From NCBI GenBank assembly GCA_965220105.1, contig OZ244811.1:4278001-4342000 (forward strand): 64,000 bases of DNA. Reading direction: 5' to 3'. The notes below the pieces were generated by a model. The model was not told where the DNA came from, made no database searches, and was given only the letters and a program-made list of their open reading frames with translations. Positions 34,451 to 44,300 of the stretch are shown here, piece by piece. Source of the DNA: Bin87 sp965220105. GTDB taxonomy: Bacteria; Chloroflexota; Dehalococcoidia; Lucifugimonadales; UBA3495. The stretch's first letter is position 1. Each line of letters begins with the position of its first letter. A program made the position numbers and the translations under genes.

Positions 34451-34882
34451 TTATCCGGCGGGCGAGCGGGAACCGGCGGCCTGCAACACCGAACGCTGGC
34501 GACGGGTTTCGGTCATACCCTGATCGGCGTCCAGCCACTCCAGGCCGCGATCAAGGACCCAGGTTTTGACCTGACTCAGGCCGAACAGGGCACGGGCGTC
34601 GGCGAGAGCCTGCTCGTGGTCGAAAGACTTGCAGGAGAACACGTCGATGTTGACGTAGTCCCGATGGGGGAAGGTGTGGACGCTGATGTGGCTTTCGGCG
34701 ATGATGACGAAGCCGGAGATGCCGCTGTCGTTAGGACGCGGGCCATGGTATTCCAGGACCTCGGGTTCGGTGATTTTGGTCATGCCGAGATTGTCCGGAT
34801 ACTCGTCCAGGAAGGTCCGGAGACGTTCGGTGTCCCACATCATGTTGGCGTCGCCGCCGAACCCGTCGATTATGAGGTGCAT
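34451..34882 (-). CDS. speD: S-adenosylmethionine decarboxylase proenzyme
   Basis: A 143-residue class 1B type SpeD. The self-cleavage site is Glu63-Ser64 in IAESHISVHTFP, where Ser64 becomes the pyruvoyl group. His69 and Cys84 in IDVFSCK are the other catalytic residues. It makes decarboxylated SAM for spermidine synthesis. ATG 34882 (MHLIIDGFG) was chosen over an upstream ATG at 34951 because the longer frame runs into MITE-like copy 5 and has no conserved residues. Confidence 0.9.
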   Translation of the reverse strand: MHLIIDGFGGDANMMWDTERLRTFLDEYPDNLGMTKITEPEVLEYHGPRPNDSGISGFVIIAESHISVHTFPHRDYVNIDVFSCKSFDHEQALADARALFGLSQVKTWVLDRGLEWLDADQGMTETRRQRSVLQAAGSRSPAG

Positions 34883-34936
34883 TCGGGCAATCTGGCCTCT
34901 GGGAACAAATGGGCCCCGTCGCCCGGGGCCTTCGCC

Positions 34937-35084
34937 CTCACGCATACCCACTTTAATCTGTCATTGCGAGGAGCAAAGCGACGTGGCAATCTCGATGAGG
35001 TTGAACACACATCGGCGAACCGCCGTTGCTACGACGACGAGATTGCCAGGCTACGCTCGCAATGACAAAGTGGGTACGCGTGAG
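34937..35084. mobile_element. MITE-like inverted-repeat element (copy 5), complete
   Basis: A 148-bp element with ends CTCACGCATACCCACTTT and AAAGTGGGTACGCGTGAG. The 10-bp direct repeat GGCCTTCGCC lies exactly outside both ends (34927-34936 and 35085-35094). This is the clearest copy of the family. It sits between speD and the ABC cluster; no gene is found in 34883-35294. Confidence 0.85.
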
Positions 35085-35294
35085 GGCCTTCGCCATGTTG
35101 TGAATTTGCGGCGTATAGAATATCATGGCCGCCACGCCAATTCAAAGGTGAGAACGGCGCCGATATCAGGCGCGGGCGCCGAGGTAGCAATCCACGGCCC
35201 CGGCGCAACCGTATGCTAGTAGAACTGCGTGCAACTCCATAGCGCTTCGAGCCAACCATACCGCGCCCGAATCCGCCACTCATTGGGTAGAACG

Positions 35295-36302
35295 ATGGCC
35301 ACCGAAATCGACAACGACCTTGACTTGAACGTCGAGCCGCCCGAGGACTCGATGATCACGGTTAGCGACCTTACCCATTACTACGGCCCGATGCCTGCGG
35401 TGGAGAACGTGAATTTCACGGTGCGGCGGGGTGAGATTCTGGGGTTCCTGGGGCCGAACGGCGCTGGCAAGACCACCACCATGCGGATCCTCACCGGCTT
35501 CATGCCGCCGACCCGGGGAACCATTACCGTGGACGGGTACGACGTGGTGGAGAAGTCGCTGGAGGTACGCAAGCGGGTGGGGTATCTTCCTGAATCGGTG
35601 CCGCTCCATACCGAGATGACGGTGACCAGCTACCTGAAATACATGGGTACGCTGCGACGCATGAACGGTCGTCGCATACGGTCCCGCATCGACGACGTGA
35701 TCGGGCTGTGCCACCTGGAGGACTACCACAAGACGCTGATTGGCAAGCTATCCAAGGGGTTTCGGCAGCGGGTGGGCATCGCCCAGGCCATCCTGCACGA
35801 GCCGGAGGTTCTGATACTGGATGAACCGACCATCGGGATCGACCCCATTCAGGTGGTGGAAACCCGGAACCTCATTCAGGACCTGGGTCGGGAGCAGACG
35901 GTGGTATTGAGCAGTCACATCCTGCCCGAAGTGAGCATGATTTGCGAACGAGTGCTCATCATCCATGAGGGCCACATCGTCGCCGCGGATACTCCGGGGA
36001 ACCTGGCCCAACACCTGCAGGGCGTAGAGCAACTGGAGGTTGAGATTGGCGGCCCGCCGGCGGAGGTGTTGGCGGTGTTGCGGATGGTGGAAGGCGCGAC
36101 CGAGGTGACGCACCACCCGCGCCCGGGCGTGAACGCGTATCGGGTTAAGTTCCGGGAAGGTTACGACCTGCGGGACGAAATTTCCCGGACGGTGGTGAGC
36201 AACGATTGGAGCCTGCTGAGCATGCAGATTAGCAGCATGAGCCTGGAGGAGATATTCCTGCGGCTAACCACGTCGGAAGACGACTACGAAGAAATCGACT
36301 AG
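35295..36302 (+). CDS. ABC transporter ATPase (GldA/CcmA-like)
   Basis: A 335-residue ATP-binding subunit from ATG 35295. Walker A is GPNGAGKTTT, the signature is LSKGFRQRVGIAQA, Walker B is VLILDEPTIGID and the H-loop is SSHILPE. A C-terminal extension of about 90 residues follows. It is the first of four genes (ATPase, permease, GldG-like, DUF4340) of a cluster often called gliding-type, although gliding motility is not implied. ATG 35352 is an alternative start. Confidence 0.9.
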   Translation: MATEIDNDLDLNVEPPEDSMITVSDLTHYYGPMPAVENVNFTVRRGEILGFLGPNGAGKTTTMRILTGFMPPTRGTITVDGYDVVEKSLEVRKRVGYLPESVPLHTEMTVTSYLKYMGTLRRMNGRRIRSRIDDVIGLCHLEDYHKTLIGKLSKGFRQRVGIAQAILHEPEVLILDEPTIGIDPIQVVETRNLIQDLGREQTVVLSSHILPEVSMICERVLIIHEGHIVAADTPGNLAQHLQGVEQLEVEIGGPPAEVLAVLRMVEGATEVTHHPRPGVNAYRVKFREGYDLRDEISRTVVSNDWSLLSMQISSMSLEEIFLRLTTSEDDYEEID

Positions 36303-36325
36303 GCCACGGGTCAGAATAGGGAACG

Positions 36326-37039
36326 ATGCGAACCGTCCGCGCCGTGGCGCTAAAAGAGATCCAGATTTACTTCAGCAGCCCGGTGGCGTATATCGTGGCG
36401 CTGATTTTCATGGCGCTGAGCGGGTTTTTCTTCGTCCGAGACCTGGGCAACCCGTTTCCGGAAGCGTCGCTGAGCAATTTTTTCCAGGGTGCGACGTTCC
36501 TGCTCATCCCGCTGGCGCCGGCGCTGACGATGCGCCTGCTGGCCGAAGAGCAGAAGCTGGGCACCATCGAGTTGCTGCTGACGTCGCCGGTGCGGGATTG
36601 GGAAGTGATATTGGGGAAGTATTTCGCCAGCCTGGTATTCCTGATATTCCTGCTGGCGCTGACCTCTTATTATGTAATCCTGTTGCTAGTGTTCGCGACG
36701 CCCGACCCTGGCCCCATCTATTCCGGATACGTGGGGCTGGTGCTGTACGGGATGGCGGCGCTGGCGGTGGGCATCCTCACGTCCACGCTGACCAGCAACC
36801 AGATTGTCGCCGCCGTGGTGGGCACCGGGATACTGGTAGCGCTCTACGCTACGTCCTTCATCGGCGACGTGGTAACCGGCACGTGGGCGAACATATTCAA
36901 TCAATTGGGATTTACCAGCCACTTCAACGACTTCGATCGCGGCATTATAGATACGGCGCACATCGTGTACTTTGTCACGGTGACCGCGCTGTTCCTGTTC
37001 CTGTCGATCCGGGCGTTGGAGTCGCGCCGCTGGAGATAG
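36326..37039 (+). CDS. ABC transporter permease (GldF-like, ABC-2 type)
   Basis: A 237-residue membrane protein with about six helices. The first contains PVAYIVALIFMALSGFFFVRD, and LLAEEQKLGTIELLLTSPV matches the conserved loop of ABC-2 permeases that contacts the ATPase. It is 23 nt after the ATPase, and the next gene starts one base after its stop, so co-translation is likely. Confidence 0.88.
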   Translation: MRTVRAVALKEIQIYFSSPVAYIVALIFMALSGFFFVRDLGNPFPEASLSNFFQGATFLLIPLAPALTMRLLAEEQKLGTIELLLTSPVRDWEVILGKYFASLVFLIFLLALTSYYVILLLVFATPDPGPIYSGYVGLVLYGMAALAVGILTSTLTSNQIVAAVVGTGILVALYATSFIGDVVTGTWANIFNQLGFTSHFNDFDRGIIDTAHIVYFVTVTALFLFLSIRALESRRWR

Positions 37040-37040
37040 G

Positions 37041-38831
37041 ATGAGCCAGCAGCGCACGGACGAATCGCCCCGGGACTGGCGGCGGCGGGGCCGACCACGC
37101 CCGGTCGACGACGTAGCCGCAGAGCAAACCGAGGACGGAGAGGGCGCCCGGCAGGAGCAGTCCAGGACCCTGTTCTCCTTCATTGAGCCGGCTTTTGACG
37201 TTATTGGGATCTTCTACGTTCCGATCCTGATCGCCGGCGTAGTCGGGATCATTACCGGCGTGGTCCTGCTGGTGTTCGTGGACTCGCTGAAGCTCTACGG
37301 CGGCATCGTTGTCGGGATCGGCGCGGTGCTGGTGGCGCTCGTTTGCATTTCCTACTTCAGCAAGGTGGTGGCGGCGTTCTTCAGCCGGACGGGCCGCTAC
37401 GGCGTCAATACGGTGGTCATGGTGGCCGCTTTCATAGGGCTGGTGGTACTGGCGAATTACGTGGCGTTTGAGAATCACTTCCGCGCGGATACCACTGCCA
37501 CCAACCAGTTCTCGCTGGCCGACCGCACCCGTGGCCTGCTGGACGAATTGGACCGGCCCATCAGCGTAGTCGCCTTTTACCCTGACGAAGTAGGGGACAT
37601 CGAGATGCTGACCCGGCAGGGCAAGGTAGATACCATGCTCAGCGAATTCAGCCAACGCAGCGGGAATTTCACCTACCAGTTCATCGACCCGCAAAAAGAG
37701 GCCGACCTGGCGCGGAGCCTCGGGGTGACAGCCTACGAGACGCTGACCGTATCAGCGGTGGGCACCGGCATCGTCGACCTGGTTCAGCCCACCGACACCG
37801 CGTTCAGCCGCCTGGAGCAGGACCTTTATACCGCGCTGCTGGTGGCGACCGAGACCGAACGGAAGAAGGTGTATTTCCTGGCCGGGCACGGGGAGCGGGA
37901 TATCTGGGCCGATGCCGACGACGGATACGACCAGATTCGGGTTGGCCTGGAGGTGGATAACTACGAGGTTGAAACGCTGCCGTGGAGCGTTACTGAAGAG
38001 GATGTGTCGGTTCCCGATGATGCGGCGCTGCTGGTGGTTGCCGGGCCGACGGGCGAGCTGCCGGTGGCCCACGCGGACGCGCTGAACTTCTACATGGCCG
38101 GTCGGGACCCGGACGGCGCACCAAGGCGAGAGGGCGCGAGGCTGATATTCCTGGCCGAACCGGACACGCACAACACCTTCCGGGCGTTCCTGGCGTTTTG
38201 GGGCGTGGTGGTCACCGACGGATATATTCGGGATATCGAAGGGTCCCAGCCCAACGCGCCGCGGACGCTGCGGATCGGTATCTACAACCCGCAGGCTCCG
38301 CCCGAGATCGTGGCTCCGCGGGGCCAGCAGCTCAACGTGGCGTTCATGCCGGGAGCCGCCGCAGTGGAGCCCATCGTCGAGGAGGGCAACGCCCGCCTGG
38401 CAGTACCGATCGCCGCCACGACCACTTCGGCGCATCTCATCGACGACATCGAGCGTATCGATCCGATTGAGGGCGACCCGCGGCGCATCTTCTTCCCCGC
38501 GGTGTACCTGGATATAATTGCGCCGGTGGGCGGGACGGTACCGGAAAGTCGGCCCCCGGACAACGAGATCGCCGCCATGACCGTGTTTGGCGATTCTGAC
38601 TTTGTTTCCAACCGGAACGTGCAGCGCGGTTCCAGCGCGGCGCTGTTCCTCAACTCCGCCAACTACCTGATGGGCGATTATTCCCTGGTCTCCATTCGGG
38701 ACCGGGAGTTCGTCTATCGCGAGTGGAACCTGGGCGAGAACGAGTTCAACTTCGTCCGATTCTCCACGTGGCTGCTGTTGCCCGGTTTGATGGGTCTAAT
38801 GGCCATCATGGTTTGGTGGGTTCGCCGCTAA
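37041..38831 (+). CDS. GldG-like auxiliary protein
   Basis: A 596-residue membrane protein. An acidic N-terminus of about 55 residues is followed by three hydrophobic helices (residues about 50-140). A large extracytoplasmic domain starts FSLADRTRGLLDELDRPISV and contains KVYFLAGHGERD, the family hallmark. A final helix (LLLPGLMGLMAIMVWWV) ends with VRR. The fold serves the same ABC exporter as its neighbours. GldG-like proteins lack known enzymatic activity. The gene overlaps the preceding one by nothing (one base gap). Confidence 0.85.
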   Translation: MSQQRTDESPRDWRRRGRPRPVDDVAAEQTEDGEGARQEQSRTLFSFIEPAFDVIGIFYVPILIAGVVGIITGVVLLVFVDSLKLYGGIVVGIGAVLVALVCISYFSKVVAAFFSRTGRYGVNTVVMVAAFIGLVVLANYVAFENHFRADTTATNQFSLADRTRGLLDELDRPISVVAFYPDEVGDIEMLTRQGKVDTMLSEFSQRSGNFTYQFIDPQKEADLARSLGVTAYETLTVSAVGTGIVDLVQPTDTAFSRLEQDLYTALLVATETERKKVYFLAGHGERDIWADADDGYDQIRVGLEVDNYEVETLPWSVTEEDVSVPDDAALLVVAGPTGELPVAHADALNFYMAGRDPDGAPRREGARLIFLAEPDTHNTFRAFLAFWGVVVTDGYIRDIEGSQPNAPRTLRIGIYNPQAPPEIVAPRGQQLNVAFMPGAAAVEPIVEEGNARLAVPIAATTTSAHLIDDIERIDPIEGDPRRIFFPAVYLDIIAPVGGTVPESRPPDNEIAAMTVFGDSDFVSNRNVQRGSSAALFLNSANYLMGDYSLVSIRDREFVYREWNLGENEFNFVRFSTWLLLPGLMGLMAIMVWWVRR

Positions 38832-38850
38832 CCCGGAGACCGGCCCTACT

Positions 38851-39918
38851 ATGAACATCCGGCTAACCGTTCTGCTGGTATTTGTGCTGGTGGTGTTCGC
38901 CGCTCTGGCGCTGTACTTCCGGCCCTGGGTGCAGGTTACACCCAATGAGGATGAGCCGTGGCTTTACCGCATTGACGACGATGCCATCGTGCACGTCGAG
39001 GTTACCCACCAGGGCAAGACCATGGTTTATGACAAGGACCTGGGACGGGGCAAGTGGTTCATCGTCGACGGTGAAGAGCGTTCGCCGGTTTTCCAGGACA
39101 AATGGGCCGGTACGCCGCTGTTGCTAAGCGGCCCCAGGGTGAATCGGGTGCTGTCCGATACCATCGAAAACCCGGCGCAATACGGACTGGAGCCTCCGGA
39201 GAGCATAATCCAGGTTACCGAGGAGACGGGGTTGGTCTACGAGTTCTGGCTGGGGAACAAGACGCCAGACGAAGACTACAACTACACGCGTCTGGTGGGA
39301 GACCCGAAGCTGTTCACGGTGCCGGAGATATGGGCGATGGTGGTGAATCGCCTGGTGAACGAACCGCCGTTGGTTCCGCCGCCGGCTGAGCTGGGATATT
39401 TCTACGACGTAGCGGCCCATAAAATTGAGGAGCTGGAGGTTACCCATAACAGTATAACGGTATCCTACGCGCCCGATCCGGATGCCCGCATCTGGTACGC
39501 GACCCGCGGCGAAGAGAGGCTGGCCGTCAAACCGCCGAGGTGGTGGGATTTGCAGTTGCAATGGTTCGCCAAGCCCGGTAAGCCGGGCGGCCCCGACAAT
39601 CCGGGGGGGTGGCTGGTTTCGGAAGACGACGCGCAAAACCCCGAGTACGGCCTGTCTCCGCCCGACACCGTAGTCCGGGTCAGAACCGAAGATGAAACCC
39701 AGGAGTTTTACATCGGAGGCGGATACACCGAGGTGGACGATGACGGCCAACCGCTGCTGGATGACGACGGCAACACCCAGGTGTTGGTGCACTACGCCGG
39801 ACTGTCCGACGACCCGATCGTTTACGTAATCAACGCGGTGCGCGCCGCCCGGACAGTCTGCCTGGTAACCGACGTGCCGGTGGACGCGCCTTACGATTGC
39901 CCATCGTCCGCACCCTGA
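38851..39918 (+). CDS. DUF4340 domain-containing protein
   Basis: A 355-residue protein with one N-terminal helix (VLLVFVLVVFAALALYF) and a soluble extracytoplasmic part. The sequence repeats a DUF4340-type pattern (IVHVEVTHQGKTMVYDKD, then NPAQYGLEPPESIIQVTEE, and again NPEYGLSPPDTVVRVRTED). It follows the GldG-like gene by 19 nt and completes the cluster, probably as an accessory to the same ABC system. The tandem, internally duplicated arrangement suggests two copies of one fold. Confidence 0.85.
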   Translation: MNIRLTVLLVFVLVVFAALALYFRPWVQVTPNEDEPWLYRIDDDAIVHVEVTHQGKTMVYDKDLGRGKWFIVDGEERSPVFQDKWAGTPLLLSGPRVNRVLSDTIENPAQYGLEPPESIIQVTEETGLVYEFWLGNKTPDEDYNYTRLVGDPKLFTVPEIWAMVVNRLVNEPPLVPPPAELGYFYDVAAHKIEELEVTHNSITVSYAPDPDARIWYATRGEERLAVKPPRWWDLQLQWFAKPGKPGGPDNPGGWLVSEDDAQNPEYGLSPPDTVVRVRTEDETQEFYIGGGYTEVDDDGQPLLDDDGNTQVLVHYAGLSDDPIVYVINAVRAARTVCLVTDVPVDAPYDCPSSAP

Positions 39919-39928
39919 GGAGGCCATA

Positions 39929-41164
39929 ATGAACGCCGAGATAATCTGCATCGGTACGGAGCTGCTGATGGGGGAACTGACGGACACCAACGCCAGCTGG
40001 ATCGCCGGACGGCTGCCGGCCCTGGGGATCGAATTGCAGTGGGTTGGCATAGTCGGCGATGATCTGCCCAAGTTGACCGAGGCGTTCCGCAACGGAATGG
40101 AACGGTCGGACATCATTTTCACGACGGGCGGACTGGGTCCTACGCAGGACGATTTGACCCGGGAGGCGGTGGCCGCCGCGCTGGGTGAAACTCCGGAGGT
40201 GCAGGAACCGCAGCTGGAAGAGCTCCGGCAGTGGTTCCGAAATCGGGGCCAGGACATGCCGGCGCACAACGTCAAACAGGCGTACCTGATACCATCGGCC
40301 CAGTTCGTCACCAACCGCAACGGCACTGCGCCCGGCTGGTGGGCGGAGCGGGACGGCAAGCACATCATCTGTATGCCGGGGCCCCCGGGCGAAAATCGGG
40401 CCATGTGGGCTGACGAGATTGACGAGCGGTTGAGATCGATGATCGACACCGAGGTGACCATTACCCGCAACATCAAGACGCTGGGGTTGGGCGAAGCATC
40501 AGTCGATGAAATCATTTCCGAGTATTTCGGGCTGGAGAACCCCTACTTGGGCATCTACTCCAAGGCGGACGGAATTCACCTGCGAATCATCGCGCGTGCT
40601 GCCGACGAGGCCGCCGCGCGGGAGATGATCGCTCCGGTGGAGGGCGCCATCCACGAACGGTTGTCACCTTATATCTGGGGATACGACGACGATACTCCCG
40701 AGCTGTCGGTGGGCGCCGCGCTGGTGAAACGGAGGATGACCCTGGCGACCATGGAGTCAGTGAGCGGCGGGTTTCTGGCCAATACCATCACGGAAGCGCC
40801 GGACAGCAGCCGATGGTACCGCGGCGGCAGCGTTGCCTACACGGCCGGCGCCATCGTCGCCGCCGGCGTAGACGCCGACGTGCTGGAAACCCACGGCGTG
40901 GTCAGCCAGCAGACGGCGAATTCCATGGCCCTGGCGGCGCAATTCCAGACCGACGCGGATTTTGGAATTGGAGTGACCGGCGTGCTTGGTCCGGAGGAGC
41001 TGGAAGGTCACCGGCCCGGGACGATTCACATCGCCATCTCGCACGGTCGCGACGTGCGCGAGTTCCCGCTGCGGACGCCGCCGCGGCGGCTGGTCATCAA
41101 ACGCCGGTCTTGCAACACGGCGTTGACCGAGTTACGCAAGCTGATCACAGCGGTCACGGCATAG
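39929..41164 (+). CDS. cinA: CinA-like competence/damage-inducible protein
   Basis: A 411-residue protein with an N-terminal MoaB/MogA-like domain (ICIGTELLMGELTDTNASWI, TTGGLGPTQDDLTREAVA). A C-terminal CinA domain, nicotinamide mononucleotide deamidase type, follows (TMESVSGGFLANTITEAPDS, GSVAYTAGAI, GVTGVLGPEELEG). AGGAGG lies 5 nt before ATG 39929. In this domain the conserved E-S/T-x-T/S-GG motif reads ESVSGG. It lies 10 nt after the DUF4340 gene. Confidence 0.9.
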   Translation: MNAEIICIGTELLMGELTDTNASWIAGRLPALGIELQWVGIVGDDLPKLTEAFRNGMERSDIIFTTGGLGPTQDDLTREAVAAALGETPEVQEPQLEELRQWFRNRGQDMPAHNVKQAYLIPSAQFVTNRNGTAPGWWAERDGKHIICMPGPPGENRAMWADEIDERLRSMIDTEVTITRNIKTLGLGEASVDEIISEYFGLENPYLGIYSKADGIHLRIIARAADEAAAREMIAPVEGAIHERLSPYIWGYDDDTPELSVGAALVKRRMTLATMESVSGGFLANTITEAPDSSRWYRGGSVAYTAGAIVAAGVDADVLETHGVVSQQTANSMALAAQFQTDADFGIGVTGVLGPEELEGHRPGTIHIAISHGRDVREFPLRTPPRRLVIKRRSCNTALTELRKLITAVTA

Positions 41165-41195
41165 GATGTAGCCAACGCTGCGTTGATGCGGAGGG

Positions 41196-41238
41196 GTTTC
41201 ACCCTCACCCTAGCCCTCTCCCATCAAGGGAGAGGGGG
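41196..41238. repeat. dispersed CCCTCTCCC-type repeat (copy A)
   Basis: The sequence CACCCTCACCCTAGCCCTCT followed by CCCATCAAGGGAGAGGGG contains a short hairpin (CCCTCTCCC/GGGAGAGGG). A close copy is at 51326-51365. Such elements are frequent in proteobacteria and other groups. Confidence 0.7.
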
Positions 41239-41259
41239 GCCGGATGTGGCCATCGACTC

Positions 41260-41295
41260 GATAAAAAATGGGCCGGATGGAATTCCATCCGGCCC
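41260..41295 (-). terminator. terminator of the minus-strand VWA operon
   Basis: A 26-bp perfect palindrome (41270-41295, half-site GGGCCGGATGGAA) is followed on the minus strand by ATTTTTTAT. It lies about 28 nt past the stop of the VWA gene. It also faces the end of cinA and may act in both directions. Confidence 0.85.
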
Positions 41296-41323
41296 GTTCG
41301 GTTTCTGCTGGGTGTGGGCGGGA

Positions 41324-44300
41324 TTACATGGTTAGCGAGCGGTATAGCATGGGCAGACGCTCGGGAAGGGCCCAAATGTCGTCCAGCACCTCGTAGTTGA
41401 GGTCGCCGCACATGGACTTGAGGTAGTCGTGGCCGGCTTTGTCCACGGTCAGACAGAAGGGGTTGATATCCTGACGCCGCGCTTCCAGCAACGCCTGGTG
41501 GGTGTCGTGGACGGCGTACTCCTTCTCCACGCCTTCGCGGCTGTAGCCCCGGTCCTGCGGTCGGCCGTCGCTGATGAGGAACAGGATCTTGGTTGCTGCG
41601 TCCTGGTTCTCCAGCTTAGTGATGGCGTGGCGGATGGCGGAGCCCATGCGGGTGGCGTGCAGGGGCGTGATCTTGTCGATGCGCCGCTTGATCTTGTCGT
41701 TGAACTGCTCTTCGATGTCCTTGATGACGTAGAACTCGACGTTTTCGCGGCCATAGCCGGAGAAGCCGTAGATGCCGTAGGTGTCACCGATGGATTCGAG
41801 GGCGTTGATGAGCAGGGCGCAGCTTTCACGTTCCAGGTCGATGATGCGCTTGTAGTGGCGGCGTACCAGACCCTCCCGGCGGCGGCGTAGCCAGACCATG
41901 TATTCCACCGGGTCGTCGGGGGCGTCCCGGTCGTCCACGGATTGGCGTCCCTCGTCGATGGCTTCGGCAGTGGATGCGGACATGTCGAGGAGGAATACGA
42001 CGGCCACGTTGCGCTGAATGCGGTTGCGGCGCCAGTAGATTTTTTCATCCGGGGGAACGCGCATACGGAGGTCGGCCCAGGCTTCGAGGGCCGCATTGAG
42101 GTCGAGGTCCTCGCCGTCGGTGAGGCGGTAGGTCTTGCGCCAGGTCTCGGGCATGATCAGTTCGAACTGGCGTTTGATGTGGGCCAGCAGCGAGGCGTAG
42201 TTTCGCAGTGAGTCGTTGTAGAAGTTGTGGTCGCCTTCGTCCAGGATTTTCTCCTTGACGATGCACCAGCGCGGTTTGTAGTCGTTGGCGCGGAAGTCCC
42301 ATTCGTCGTAGACGAAGGTCTTGGGTTCCAGGGCCTCCAGCTCGCCTCCCGAGTCGTCATCGTGGAGGATGGGGCCGTAGCCGCGGCCGGGGTCATTGGA
42401 CGGCGGCGGTACGCCGGCTTCCTTCATTATGTTCTGGGCGAACATGGCCATGCTCTGGTCGACGTCGCCCTCCTGGGCGTCCATCTCCAGCTCGGTGCTG
42501 TCCTGGAGAAGCTGTTCGAGTTCCTCCTGGGTCATGGGTTCGGCGTCGCCCATCTGGCTCTGGTCCATTTGCAGCTTGGTCAAGAGCTGCACCATCTCGG
42601 GCTTGAAGTCACCGCGGTATTCAACCGGTTCCGGGGAGTCGTAGGGGTCGCCGTCGGTCTGTTCCCCTTGCTGGTCGCTCATGGCGGCCTGGAGCTTGTC
42701 CAGCAGCGCCTCGTATTCTTCCTCGGAGAATTCGCCCGGGTCGTCTAGGTCTTCGGGCTGGAACTCGTCTTCCGGCTGCTGCTGGTTCTGCAGGCGGGAG
42801 ATAATCTCGTAAGCCCGCAGGGCGGCCTCGCCGGTATCCTCGATTGATGCGCGGATGGTGCGAAGGCGGTGCATTATGCGAGCCAACATGAATGCCTCTT
42901 CCCGAAATTCCTGGGGGACGGGAAGATTGTCAAAGCGGTCGAGGCTCATGCGGACCAGCAGCTCGATCAGGGCTTCCTGGAGGGGCAGCTCCTCGATCCT
43001 GGGACGCAAGGCCAGGGCGCCATCCTGCACGTCCTGGGCGGGACGACGGATGCCGGGGTACTCGGTTTTGATGCGGTAGTCCAGCCGGCAGTCTTCCAGC
43101 ACGCTAAACAGGTCGAAGACCAGGCGACGGTCTTCGAAAAGGGACAGGAACCGACCGATATCGGTGTACACCCGCATGGTGCCCCCGGGGCCGTCCTGCT
43201 GTTCCATTGCCGGCCCGACGTCCACGTCCTGAAGGCGGAAGTGTTCGGCGGTGGCGGTGCGAATGGCCTCGGCCCGGGCCTGGATAGCTTCTTCCATTGC
43301 CAACCGTCGGTCATCGAAGACGTTGGCCGGCGTATTGAAGTCGAACTGGAAGCTGCCGAACTCCAGGTGGGACACCTGGTGGGTGGCCACCACCTTGAAC
43401 CAAGCGAAGTTTTGCGCCTTGTCGTTGTAGTTATCCACCATGGGCGGGAGGTAGACCTTGGTGCCGTCGGTGGATGCGGTGTCCTGGTCCACCCAGCCAA
43501 TCTGCTTGCGAACCAGTTCCGCGGTGCTGAGCACCTCGATGTTGGCGCCGGACAGGGCGCGGGTGTAGAGGCGCATGATGCCCTTGACCCGTTCCAGGTC
43601 GAGGCTGGAGGACAGGGTTTCCAGCAGCGCCTCGGAGGTGTTGGATTCGATCTTGAAGAACGCGATGCCGCTTTCCGGGTTGTCGTTGAGCAGCTGGACG
43701 CCCTGCTGGTACCACTGTTCCAGCTGGGCCAGGGTGATACGGTTCAGGACCGGGTCCAGGCTCTTGAGGAAAGGCGGCACGGCGTCGGGCGAGGTGGCCA
43801 GGAGGCCTTCGCACAGGTCCAGGATGTGCCCCTGGGAACCGGCGGAGACGTGGGCCAGAGCCTGAGCGCCGTCGTAGAGAAAACGCGAGGTGTCGCGCAG
43901 GCCCATCTTGGCCAGCTTTTCACCCAGGCGCAGGAAGCGTCCGGTCTGACCCTCCTCGACGTGCTGGAGGGCGCGGGGCGCCATCTCCAGGCAGGCCTTG
44001 ACCTCACGCCAACTGCTGTCGGTAAGCGCCCGGGACATAGACAGGAAGGCTTCGCGTTCGCGGCCCATGCCGGGCAGCACGTCGCGTCCGAGCACCAGGC
44101 ATTCCGCCGCTACATCGTAGGACTTGTAGGACAGCGCTTCGATGAGGGACGCGAAAACCTCGACGTCCCAAAAGGGCAAGTTCCGCACCAGGTCGGGGCT
44201 AATTTCGAAGAAGCGGGCCGCCAGGGTGCTGGACTTCCAGGTGCCTTTGTAAAGGGAACGACCCAGGCCAGCCCAGCGGGGTATGTACTGAGGTCGCAGA